Shown piece after piece: positions 1-8,683 of a DNA stretch of 36,116 bases. Position numbers and translations under genes: made by a program. Location: contig CALMDO010000182.1 in NCBI GenBank assembly GCA_937862805.1, positions 1-36,116 on the forward strand, given 5' to 3'. The notes beneath the pieces were generated by a model that was not told where the DNA came from, did not search any database, and saw only the letters and a program-made list of their open reading frames with translations. Source of the DNA: an uncultured Bacteroidota bacterium (GTDB lineage: Bacteria > Bacteroidota > Bacteroidia > Bacteroidales > FEN-979). Position 1 is the first letter of the stretch; each line of letters starts with the position of its first letter.

Positions 1-502
1 TGGGGATCATGGATTTTGTTAGCCTGAATATTTCATCAAGAGAAATAACGTATCTGGAGATATAATAAATATCATAATAATCCCGAATCGTGCATCGTTG
101 CGATATCGTGGCCATTTTGAGTACCGCGATTACATCAGCCCTGGCAATATTTACTGTGCCCAATTGAATCGTATGCGGTTTAATCTTGAACGGGATGATC
201 ACTGCTCCCGTTGAAAAAAAGGTCAATTTCACATTGTTGACCAGAAAATCCAGTTGATATGCACGCTCCTCCCTGATCAAACGATGATCGGGAAAGGTTC
301 GGGCAATGAATCGTTTAATTCCGATGGCATCAATCTTCTCAGCATCAAAAATAAAATCGAGGTCCTCCGACTGACGGTGTCCCAGTTGCAGCGCAAGAGC
401 AGTTCCCCCGACAAGGGAGAACCGGGTCATGTATCTTTCCTTTGAAAGAAGTGTTAAAAGCGCTGAAGTGGCCGGAGGGATATTTTTAATTTGAATATTC
501 AT
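1..502 (-). CDS. AbiEii/AbiGii-type nucleotidyltransferase (type IV TA toxin-like), partial, runs off left edge
   Basis: Manual reverse-strand translation from ATG at 502: MNIQIKNIPPATSALLTLLSKERYMTRFSLVGGTALALQLGHRQSEDLDFIFDAEKIDAIGIKRFIARTF...; GGTAL..GHR.SEDLDF is the nucleotidyltransferase signature. Open to position 1, so absent from the ORF track. Confidence 0.85.
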   Translation of the reverse strand, partial: MNIQIKNIPPATSALLTLLSKERYMTRFSLVGGTALALQLGHRQSEDLDFIFDAEKIDAIGIKRFIARTFPDHRLIREERAYQLDFLVNNVKLTFFSTGAVIIPFKIKPHTIQLGTVNIARADVIAVLKMATISQRCTIRDYYDIYYISRYVISLDEIFRLTKSMIP

Positions 503-756
503 TTCCCCAGGATAATTTTATCGACGAGGTTGCATCTTCTCAGCCAGTGGCCGCGTGTTTCAATTTCATGGTTCACCCGGGCAATTACTTCCAATGGAAT
601 CATGGAAGATAATTGAAAAATATCGGCCAGATCTCCATATAGTATTACCATTTCGGCCACGACCTCTTCAGGAAGATCTGCATCGCTGTTGTACGACCAA
701 AACAAATGCCTTGGAAAGGTCGAAATTTTCATCAATTGGCTCTGTTGAGTGAGCAA
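499..756 (-). CDS. Small DUF6922-like protein, possible partner/antitoxin of the nucleotidyltransferase
   Basis: 85 aa with FPRHLFWSYNSDADLPEEVVAEMVILYGDLADI, resembling short DUF6922 proteins; stop overlaps the next start by 4 nt (ATGA at 499-502). Confidence 0.65.
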   Translation of the reverse strand: MLTQQSQLMKISTFPRHLFWSYNSDADLPEEVVAEMVILYGDLADIFQLSSMIPLEVIARVNHEIETRGHWLRRCNLVDKIILGK

Positions 757-802
757 AGATAACTCATTCTCAGGTATTTTGCAACCAAATTGGTCACATG
801 GG

Positions 803-1546
803 TCATTCCAATTCCCTGAGAAAATCCCTTGTAACCTCCAGCTGAATCACAACGCCATCCTTCCGCAACTCACAGATTCGTTTCTTGCGGTCAACCCGGT
901 AAATAAAAGCGCGATTAACAAACGCTGAACGCGACAGGCGTAAAAAATGCCCTTCAGGCAGCATTGCAAGCAAACTTCCGAGGTTGATGGTAACCATTTC
1001 CGTTTGGGTTAAAGAAAAGAAAACCCGACTGTAATTGCCATCGGCAAGGACATAGGCAATCTCTGCCGGGTCGATCAGCAGGAAACCGGCACGGGTGTTT
1101 ACTCTGATCCGGTTGTCATGATGCAGGTGCTGAAGCAGGCGATCGACCTTTTGGCGGAAATCCGCGTCAGCACGGGATACCGCGTAACGTTTGAGGGTTT
1201 CTGCAAGGGCATCCGGATCAACGGGTTTAAGCAGGTAATCGAAAGCAGCCACCTTGAAGGCCCGGATCGCATATTCGTCATAAGCGGTTACAAAAACGAT
1301 GGTTGTTGCAAGATTCAGATCGCGTAGCCGGGCTACCAGGTCAAACCCTGTTTTCCCGGGCATCCTGATATCAAGAAACACCAGGTCGGGATTTTCCTTC
1401 ATGATGACCTCGAGTCCCGAATCAGCGTTGGCAGCCGTGGCCATGATTTCAACCTGAGGATGTCCCGATAAAAGGGAGGTAAGTACCTCGACCGCTTCAG
1501 GCTCGTCGTCGATCAGAACAGTCTTAATATATTTTATCCCGTTCAT
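803..1546 (-). CDS. LytTR-family response regulator
   Basis: Receiver motifs (LIDDEPEA, LVFLDIRMPG, FVTAYDEYAIRAF, DYLLKPVD) and C-terminal LytTR domain. ORF begins at TTG 1552; ATG at 1546 preferred. Confidence 0.93.
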   Translation of the reverse strand: MNGIKYIKTVLIDDEPEAVEVLTSLLSGHPQVEIMATAANADSGLEVIMKENPDLVFLDIRMPGKTGFDLVARLRDLNLATTIVFVTAYDEYAIRAFKVAAFDYLLKPVDPDALAETLKRYAVSRADADFRQKVDRLLQHLHHDNRIRVNTRAGFLLIDPAEIAYVLADGNYSRVFFSLTQTEMVTINLGSLLAMLPEGHFLRLSRSAFVNRAFIYRVDRKKRICELRKDGVVIQLEVTRDFLRELE

Positions 1547-4500
1547 TATCAATTATTTTATAGTTGAACCCTGCAGGAATGATGACGGTTACCCTGGTCC
1601 CGGCAGGTTTGCTTTGCTCGTCCATCAGGTCAGTTACTTCATGGATGATCTTCTGATCGTTGTACCGGTCGAAGAAGTCATAATAGAAATTCAGGATCAT
1701 CATGCCTTTACCGGTAGATTTCTCGCCAAGTTCTTTCGCCTTCTCGCGTCCGATCCCGTTATCCTCAATTTCAAGGTGCAGCCTGTTTCCATTTTCCCGG
1801 ATGGTGATGAGCAGTTCACCCGGTCCATCCGTTTTGTTCAGCAATCCATGCTTCAGGGCGTTTTCGGCATAGGTGTGAATCACCATCTTGGGAACCTCCT
1901 GGCTGAGGTTTACGGGTTGAACAAGGTTAATTTGGTAACGAAACGAATCACGAAACCGTAATTTCTCAATCTCGAGGTAATTCTGCACAAAATTAATCTC
2001 TTCGGCGAGTGTCCGGGTAACCTTATCCCCTGATGTAAGCACCTGCCTTATCAGGTTGGAAAGTTTCACAAAGAAACTGTATGCTTTCTCCTTCTCATCC
2101 TTCATGATCACTGAAGCGATAGAATTAATGGCATTGAAGGTAAAATGGGGATCGATCTGGTTGCGGATCGCGAGCAGTTGTAACTCTGCTATCTTCTTCT
2201 CCGATTCGAGTTTTTCCCGCATAGACTTTTTCCGGCGGCTCATGACCAGGTAACCCGACCAGAAAAAGAAACATGCCATGAGGAGGATCAACAGCGTCAG
2301 GAACCACCAGGTTTGCCAGAAAGCAGGGTGGATGACAATTTCGTAAACAGCCGGCTTGTCAGACCATATCGCGGCATCGTTGCAGGCGATCACCTTAAAA
2401 ATATATTTTCCCGGCGACAGGTTCGTATACACTGCAAAACGCTCGGAGGTGGGTGGAGACCAGTCCTTATCCTGCCCTTCAAGCTGGTACCTGAACCTGA
2501 CGAAGGTCGGTCCGCGAAATACCGGTGCGATAAAATCAATCCGGATATTATTTTCCGAATGGCCGAGGTCGAGACGCCCCTGTGTGACAGCCGCGTTTAC
2601 CCTGGGAACGGGTTTCATGGTTTCATCGAAGACACTGATCTTCCCGATGTAAACCTTAGGAGGCCTGCCTGCTGAGGGAAGGTTTGCCGGATCGATGCAT
2701 TGAAGGTTATCGGTGGTTGCAACCCACAGGATTCCTCGGCTGTCGTAACACACTGCGTTCTGCTGGCATTCATTGCCGGTGAATCCATTGTCCCCATTGA
2801 AAAACCTGATGTTTACGCTGTCGTTCATCCAGAAAGCAGCCAGATCGAGGAATCCGACGCCATGCACCCCTCCAATGAAAAGTTTTGATGAATCGATGAC
2901 ACATAAGCTCACAACCAGGTCATTGAACCATGGATTCAGGACCTTCCGGAATTCCTTCATATCAAATATCCAAAGACCATCGGCATTCCCGATCCAGATA
3001 TTTCCCCTGTGATCCTTTGACATGGCATTGGCGCCCAGCGAATAAGGAAATTCCTTATTCGGGAGATGCGTCACCTTTTCTCCTTCGAGGAATGAGAGGC
3101 CTTTGAAACCGCCCAACAACAATCTGCCGGAACCGGCTTCCATGATGGAGACCACTTTATTTCCCCTGTTCCCGGGAAAAATCTTCAGCATCCGGTAACC
3201 GGGAATGGCCGGGTTCCGCTTCAGAAGGCCTAAATCGGTCCCGATGTATTGGGTGTGTGTTCCGGTATCTTCGAAAAAACTATAGGAAGAGGTCAATGGC
3301 AACCCATCGATTTCCCAAAGCGTGGTACCATCCCAGCGCATCATGCAGGCGGGGTTCATGCTGATGTAAATATTACCAGCCTGATCCCTTCCGCACCCGG
3401 GATAAATCTGCTGTTTTTTTTGTGAACCAAACAAAGAAGGCGTCCTGATATCAGAGATAAGACCCTGCTTGATTTTTTGAATCCCGTCGTCAAATCCTCC
3501 TGCGATGATGTTCTGTTTGCTGTCTTCGGTAACGACCTGGATGTTTTGATGAAGTCCGTCCGATGAATTGTAGTGTGTGAAACTGAATGAGTTCAATCTC
3601 AGCAGGCCCAGCGGCGAGCCTAACCAGATATTTTGTTCCTGATCGAGCAATATGGCATTCGCGGCCGTAAATGGCAATCTGATCCCGGCCATTTTTTGGT
3701 TAATCACCTGACGAAGCATCATGGCCGAGCGGGACGAAAGGAAGATGGAATCCCTGCCCTGAATAAAAAACGGGATCGTGGGTATGTCGGGATCCATGCC
3801 GAAATTGTAAAGTTCCGTAATCACGGTATCTGAAACAGCATAGAGTCTTGACGGCTCTTTTTGCTGTAAATCACTTTTTGAAAAATTCCCCGGTGATTCC
3901 TCCGAAATATATTTGTTGATGGACTGATCGGGGCTCAGGCAATAGATCCGGTCATCCCTGCCAACCATGATCGTGCTGATCGATTTGACAGGCAGCCAGA
4001 CAACCTTGTTGTTGCGGAAACAAGCCAGCTGACCGTGCCTGGCCCTGAAATAGAAGTTCCCGTCTCGTTTTGAAAAAGTCAGGTTCCACGATCCATCTTC
4101 ACAGAACAAGTCGATGATCCGGTCAATAAAGGTGTGATTCAACTTCAAAATTCCATGATGATCGATCTGGAGAACTTCCTTAGACTGAGTAATGAAAAAA
4201 CCTTTGCCGTCACGGCTCCAGAAGCCCGGGAAATGTCCGTCAACCGGATAGCTGGTCAGGTATGTTTTCGTACATCCGTAAGTAAACAGCAGCGTTCCCC
4301 TCGCGGTAAGAATCCAGATGGTACTGTCGTTCAGGTCTTCAATGTTCAGCACCCATGCCTTTGAAATTCCTTGGGAGTCAGCGATGGTCTGAAACAAATT
4401 TCCGTCGAAACGACTGATTCCTGATTTCGTTCCGATCCACAGAAATCCTTTCCTGTCCTGGTGAAGCTTGGTTACCTCCGACTGCACCAGTCCATCGGCA

Positions 4501-4610
4501 ACGGTATAAAGTTTATAGCCTGCCTGCTGAGCAGGAGAATGGAGGAAAAAGAATAAAAAGAGTGAAATGATCAGGATTGTCGTAGATTTCATCAGGGTGG
4601 TCAGAGCCAT
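1524..4610 (-). CDS. Sensor histidine kinase with two-component regulator propeller, YYY-like domain, TM helix and LytS-type kinase domain
   Basis: Signal peptide, repeated propeller motifs (DRKGFLWIGTKSG, DHRGNIWIGNADGLW), RFRYQLEGQDKDW..LSPGKYIFKVIACN, TM segment, QIDPHFTFNAINSI H-box and ENALKHGL / DNGIGR ATPase motifs. Confidence 0.93.
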   Translation of the reverse strand: MALTTLMKSTTILIISLFLFFFLHSPAQQAGYKLYTVADGLVQSEVTKLHQDRKGFLWIGTKSGISRFDGNLFQTIADSQGISKAWVLNIEDLNDSTIWILTARGTLLFTYGCTKTYLTSYPVDGHFPGFWSRDGKGFFITQSKEVLQIDHHGILKLNHTFIDRIIDLFCEDGSWNLTFSKRDGNFYFRARHGQLACFRNNKVVWLPVKSISTIMVGRDDRIYCLSPDQSINKYISEESPGNFSKSDLQQKEPSRLYAVSDTVITELYNFGMDPDIPTIPFFIQGRDSIFLSSRSAMMLRQVINQKMAGIRLPFTAANAILLDQEQNIWLGSPLGLLRLNSFSFTHYNSSDGLHQNIQVVTEDSKQNIIAGGFDDGIQKIKQGLISDIRTPSLFGSQKKQQIYPGCGRDQAGNIYISMNPACMMRWDGTTLWEIDGLPLTSSYSFFEDTGTHTQYIGTDLGLLKRNPAIPGYRMLKIFPGNRGNKVVSIMEAGSGRLLLGGFKGLSFLEGEKVTHLPNKEFPYSLGANAMSKDHRGNIWIGNADGLWIFDMKEFRKVLNPWFNDLVVSLCVIDSSKLFIGGVHGVGFLDLAAFWMNDSVNIRFFNGDNGFTGNECQQNAVCYDSRGILWVATTDNLQCIDPANLPSAGRPPKVYIGKISVFDETMKPVPRVNAAVTQGRLDLGHSENNIRIDFIAPVFRGPTFVRFRYQLEGQDKDWSPPTSERFAVYTNLSPGKYIFKVIACNDAAIWSDKPAVYEIVIHPAFWQTWWFLTLLILLMACFFFWSGYLVMSRRKKSMREKLESEKKIAELQLLAIRNQIDPHFTFNAINSIASVIMKDEKEKAYSFFVKLSNLIRQVLTSGDKVTRTLAEEINFVQNYLEIEKLRFRDSFRYQINLVQPVNLSQEVPKMVIHTYAENALKHGLLNKTDGPGELLITIRENGNRLHLEIEDNGIGREKAKELGEKSTGKGMMILNFYYDFFDRYNDQKIIHEVTDLMDEQSKPAGTRVTVIIPAGFNYKIIDNERDKIY

Positions 4611-5893
4611 TGCAACAGATTTTCCAGCCGTATTCCGCGCGATCCCTTGATCAGTAAAGTACTATCGGAAGGAGGATGGTGTTCGAGCCAGAGGCCGGCC
4701 AGTGCAACATCGTCGAAACAGATATTTTTTCTCTCCCGGTTCACGCGGGTAAAAACCGGACCAACCAGGAAGACCTCATCGAAACCGCTGTCGTGAATCC
4801 TTTGCAGGATATGTTCGTGTTCTTCGTCTGCAGCATCGCCCAGTTCAAGCATATCGCCCAGTATTAATATTTTGCGGGGATAGTCGGTGGCGGCGAAGGA
4901 TTCCAGGGCGGCGGCCATACTGGTTGGGTTGGCATTGTAAGCATCCATCACTACCAGGTTCTTTTCTGTCCTGATCACCTGGGAGCGGTTGTTGCCCGGG
5001 TTGTACTTTTCGAGGGCTGCTTTCATCCGGGGTATTTCCACTTCGAAATAGTTACCGATACAGCTTGCGGCCAGGATGTTCGGAACGTTATACTGTCCGT
5101 AGAGTTGCGTTTCCAGGTGCAGCGATCCCGAGGGTTTGAAGGCAATGTCGAGGGCAATAAAGGGTTTTGCCGTTATCCCGAAGCCGGTACAATCACCCGG
5201 AGAAGTGCCATAGGTGATTTTTTCCAGGTTTTCGGCCAGCGTGGTCAACAGGCGATCATCCTGGTGGAGGAATACTTTTCCCTGGTGATTTGCGAGAAAC
5301 CGGTAGAGTTCTGTTTTGGTAGCCATGACCCCTTCAAATCCTCCGAATCCTTCCAGGTGTGCCCGGCCGATGTTGGTAATGAGTCCGAAGCCGGGCCGGG
5401 TGATTTGGCAGAGAAAATCGATTTCACCGGGATGGTTGGCACCCATTTCGATGAGAGCGATACGGGTTTCGGGTGTCAACCGGAGCAAAGTAAGGGGTAC
5501 GCCGATGTGGTTGTTCAGGTTCCCTTCGGTGGCGATGATTGGATATTTGGTTGCCAGAATGTTAGCGGTAAGTTCTTTGGTGGTTGTTTTCCCGTTGGTG
5601 CCGGTGATGGCTATCACCGGGATATTGAATTGGTCGCGGTGGATGCGGGCAATGCGCTGGAGTGTTACCAATGCGTTTTCCACCAAAAGGCAGCGTGGGT
5701 CAGATGTCAGGGAAGGATCATCGATCACTGCGAACACGGCTCCTTTTCGAAGGGCTTCATGGGCATAGTCATTGCCATTGAAGGTTTCTCCGCGGAGGGC
5801 AAAAAAGAGGGAATCGGGAATGATTTTCCGGGTATCTGTTGAAATGTGTGGATAATCCCGGAAATATTGATAGATCTGGTCGGCGGAGTGCAT
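4601..5893 (-). CDS. murF: UDP-N-acetylmuramoyl-tripeptide--D-alanyl-D-alanine ligase
   Basis: Mur ligase motifs AITGTNGKTTTKEL, NLNNHIGVPLTLL, ALIEMGANHPGEI, DAYNANPTSM, ILGDMLELG. Confidence 0.95.
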   Translation of the reverse strand: MHSADQIYQYFRDYPHISTDTRKIIPDSLFFALRGETFNGNDYAHEALRKGAVFAVIDDPSLTSDPRCLLVENALVTLQRIARIHRDQFNIPVIAITGTNGKTTTKELTANILATKYPIIATEGNLNNHIGVPLTLLRLTPETRIALIEMGANHPGEIDFLCQITRPGFGLITNIGRAHLEGFGGFEGVMATKTELYRFLANHQGKVFLHQDDRLLTTLAENLEKITYGTSPGDCTGFGITAKPFIALDIAFKPSGSLHLETQLYGQYNVPNILAASCIGNYFEVEIPRMKAALEKYNPGNNRSQVIRTEKNLVVMDAYNANPTSMAAALESFAATDYPRKILILGDMLELGDAADEEHEHILQRIHDSGFDEVFLVGPVFTRVNRERKNICFDDVALAGLWLEHHPPSDSTLLIKGSRGIRLENLLQWL

Positions 5894-5905
5894 AACCGGG
5901 GAGGG

Positions 5906-7399
5906 TTATTTCCCTGCTATGGCACCTCCGACCCGTGTCATGGCACAACGGAAACCAACAAAAGCAGAGGCGTCGTTTTCGTCCATGTAGCGACGCATCC
6001 CGGGGTTCAGATAGTAGGCGGGATCTTTCCAACTGCCACCCTTGTAGACGCGGGCGTGGTCGGTGATCAGAGAGCTCACCCCGTACTCATACATCATGGT
6101 AGTAGCGCTTGAATCTCTTACAGCTTCCCGCCAAAGGTTATTGTCAACGTTAGAGGCGAAGTCGCCATCAAGGTAGTTGATGTTGTCAGCCTGACGGTAA
6201 TTTTTCCGGTTCATCGCTTCGGCGGTTGTGATATCGCGGTATTTGATACGGCCCAGGCTGTCTTTTTCAGCAAGGTAGCCTTCAGCGTCGCGTTCCGGTG
6301 TTTTGAACACGTTGCCCCTGAAGGGACGGAAATCGGCGACCTCGATCCCGTTGAGGGGACGGTAAACGTCGAGTACCCATTCGCTAACGTTTCCGGCCAT
6401 GTTGTAAAGGCCATAATCGTTGGGGAAATAGGAGCCGCAGGGGGCAGGAATGTCGGCGCCGTCATTCAGGTTGCCGGCAACCCCCATGTAATCACCTTTT
6501 CCGCGTTTGAAGTTATCCATGAAACTGCCATAGTATTTTGATTCGGCAATGCGAACATAGTTCCCGTTCCAGGGATAGGTTCTTCTTTCGACAATGCGTT
6601 CTTTCTTTGTGTTACCTATCAGTCCGAAGGCGGCGTATTCCCATTCAGCCTCGGTCGGGAGCCGGTATTTGGGTAACATGATCCCGTCTTCCATTTTGAC
6701 TTTCCGTGTACCGGTACCGTTGGGGTTCAGATCGGGAAGGGCTTTGTCAACCAAACCTTCATATTGACCAGCCAGGTAAGCTTCGGTGTTGAAATTGTTT
6801 TCGTTTTTCTGTGCCGGATCCATCGAGAGAATTCCTTTCCGGATCAGGAGCATTTCATTCACCCGGTCGGTCCGCCAGAGGCAGTAGTCGTTGGCTTGTA
6901 CCCAACTGACACCAACAACCGGGTAGTTCCGGTAGGCAGGATGGCGGAAGTAATACTCAGTGAGCGGTTCGTTGTAGGAGAGTTTGTCGCGCCAAACCAG
7001 CGTGTCGGGCAGGGCTTTCCTGTACACACCCGGGTAATCGGTGCCGTAAACTCTGTTGAGCCAGTAGAGGTATTCAATATAATCGAGGTTTCGGACCTCT
7101 GTTTCATCCATGTAAAAACTGGCAACGGAAACCCGGCGGGGTTGATTGTTCCAGTCGAACATGACATCATCCTGTGTCTGACCCATGGTAAAGGTGCCCC
7201 CTTCAATAAAAACAAGGCCCGGGCCGGTTTCCTGATCGGCGAACTTCCTGACTTCAAAACCGCCGTTTTTCGGGTTGTTGTATTCCCAACCGGTGGTGCC
7301 GGAAACTTTGGAACTGCTTCCCTTTTTATTACAGGAGACAGAGATGGTTGTCAGGGCGATGAGCAGTAAAGAAACCTGAAGAAATTGACTGATTTTCAT
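5906..7399 (-). CDS. gldJ: GldJ-like gliding/T9SS lipoprotein (FGE-sulfatase/SUMF1 fold)
   Basis: Lipoprotein signal ending ISVSC; TGWEYNNPKNGGFEV; FIEGGTFTMGQ, YRLPTEAEWEYAA, GNVSEWVLDVY, GGSWKDPAYYLNPGMRRY. Adjacent to murF and a porU/porV locus. Confidence 0.82.
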   Translation of the reverse strand: MKISQFLQVSLLLIALTTISVSCNKKGSSSKVSGTTGWEYNNPKNGGFEVRKFADQETGPGLVFIEGGTFTMGQTQDDVMFDWNNQPRRVSVASFYMDETEVRNLDYIEYLYWLNRVYGTDYPGVYRKALPDTLVWRDKLSYNEPLTEYYFRHPAYRNYPVVGVSWVQANDYCLWRTDRVNEMLLIRKGILSMDPAQKNENNFNTEAYLAGQYEGLVDKALPDLNPNGTGTRKVKMEDGIMLPKYRLPTEAEWEYAAFGLIGNTKKERIVERRTYPWNGNYVRIAESKYYGSFMDNFKRGKGDYMGVAGNLNDGADIPAPCGSYFPNDYGLYNMAGNVSEWVLDVYRPLNGIEVADFRPFRGNVFKTPERDAEGYLAEKDSLGRIKYRDITTAEAMNRKNYRQADNINYLDGDFASNVDNNLWREAVRDSSATTMMYEYGVSSLITDHARVYKGGSWKDPAYYLNPGMRRYMDENDASAFVGFRCAMTRVGGAIAGK

Positions 7400-7415
7400 C
7401 CGTTGAAAATTTTTG

Positions 7416-7446
7416 CAAACCTACATGAAATTTATAATATTTTCAA
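7416..7446 (-). promoter_or_regulatory. Bacteroidetes-type promoter for gldJ
   Basis: Reverse strand: TTG (7446-7444), 20 bp, TAGGTTTG (7423-7416), matching -33 TTG / -7 TAnnTTTG. Confidence 0.65.
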
Positions 7447-7508
7447 TCATCCTCGTAAAATTCGTATTCCCTGCATACCGGGAAAAACGACCAATCCGGA
7501 TGAGATAA

Positions 7509-8474
7509 CTAAAAAACGGGGCATTTTATTGCTTTGATCACCCTTCTTTTTTCGACGGGGTTGAAACGCCATGATGCGGATACTTCGTGAGCCCCGCCCG
7601 AAGCGTTGTTCAGCTTACTTATCGAATAGTCATAACTGTAAGCGATGAAAAGGTTTTTCCAATGAAAACCCAACATCGGGACAACGGCATCGGAATTTTC
7701 GAAATTAAACCGGTACCATGCACCCACCACCAGCGGATCAAAGGTGAGATATATTCCGAGATTCAATTGATGAAACATCCCCTGTTGCTGATACAGGACA
7801 TTGGGGGATAACGAGAACTCTCGCTCCTCGTCACGATAACCATTGTCCAGGTTAATCAGCGCGCCGGCATGCATTGTCAGTTTCATGTACAAGGGAGATC
7901 GTTCGTTTGAAGAAAAGCCGACATCGGGCTGGGAGAGGTGATCAACCGCTACTCCTCCATACAATACCTCGTTGTACATCAGAAAAATACCGGCTCCAAA
8001 ATCGGGAACACCGACAGAGGAGTGATCCAACTTCTCATAAAGGTAAGAGTCCCGATCCCTGGTTGTAAGTTTCGAAGTGTTCAATGCCGTCATGTAATAC
8101 CCTGCCCTGACAGCGCCGCTGGCCTGAAGTTTTTCGCTGATTTTAAATTGGTATGCGTACATGAGGCTGACGGAGGCAGTAGTAAGGGCCCCGTTCCCTG
8201 TCTGGTCGAACCAGCAATCGATCCCGGCCCCGCCGTGCATTGGCTCCAGGTACATATCGTAGGAAGCGTGGTAGGTGACATAAGCGTTGCCCAATCCCGG
8301 CCACTGGTTCCGGTAGTTGACCACCACCCTGGGAGCCCCGGTGCTGCCGGAAAGGGCGGGATTCAGAGTCAGGGGATTGGCATAAAATTGAGAGAATTCA
8401 ATGTCCTGGGAAAATGAATAGGATCCTGCTAAAAAAAACAGTACAAAAAAAAATAAAGGACGGATTCCCTGCAT
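7509..8474 (-). CDS. PorP/SprF family T9SS outer-membrane protein
   Basis: Signal peptide MQGIRPLFFFVLFFLAGSYSFS, then QDIEFSQFYANPLTLNPALSGSTGAPRVVVNYRNQWPG, the family hallmark. ORF extends to 8537; ATG at 8474 fits the signal peptide. Confidence 0.9.
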   Translation of the reverse strand: MQGIRPLFFFVLFFLAGSYSFSQDIEFSQFYANPLTLNPALSGSTGAPRVVVNYRNQWPGLGNAYVTYHASYDMYLEPMHGGAGIDCWFDQTGNGALTTASVSLMYAYQFKISEKLQASGAVRAGYYMTALNTSKLTTRDRDSYLYEKLDHSSVGVPDFGAGIFLMYNEVLYGGVAVDHLSQPDVGFSSNERSPLYMKLTMHAGALINLDNGYRDEEREFSLSPNVLYQQQGMFHQLNLGIYLTFDPLVVGAWYRFNFENSDAVVPMLGFHWKNLFIAYSYDYSISKLNNASGGAHEVSASWRFNPVEKRRVIKAIKCPVF

Positions 8475-8683
8475 TCTGGTAAACCGGTTAAATCGAAGAT
8501 ATCGGCGGCACTGCATCAGTGGCAATGCGATGAACAAATTTCAACGCATCCCCTTAAGCAGGCAACAATATACCTGCCTCTAAAACGTTAATTTTGTCGC
8601 TGATCATATAGTTCTGCAAAAATTTTTCCGGCCGGAAACTTTTTTGCAGTCCCTCTTGTCTTAATGTAATATGGATCGAATCT

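Noticed and set aside
5105-5842. 245-aa plus-strand ORF
   Set aside because: Fully antisense to murF, which has clear family motifs; composition typical of a shadow ORF.
6764-7369. 201-aa plus-strand ORF
   Set aside because: Antisense to gldJ; shadow ORF.
8557-8580. Inverted repeat GCAGG-N10-CCTGC / AGGCA-N10-TGCCT between porP-like and porU genes
   Set aside because: Only 5-bp arms in overlapping registers; too weak without conservation data.
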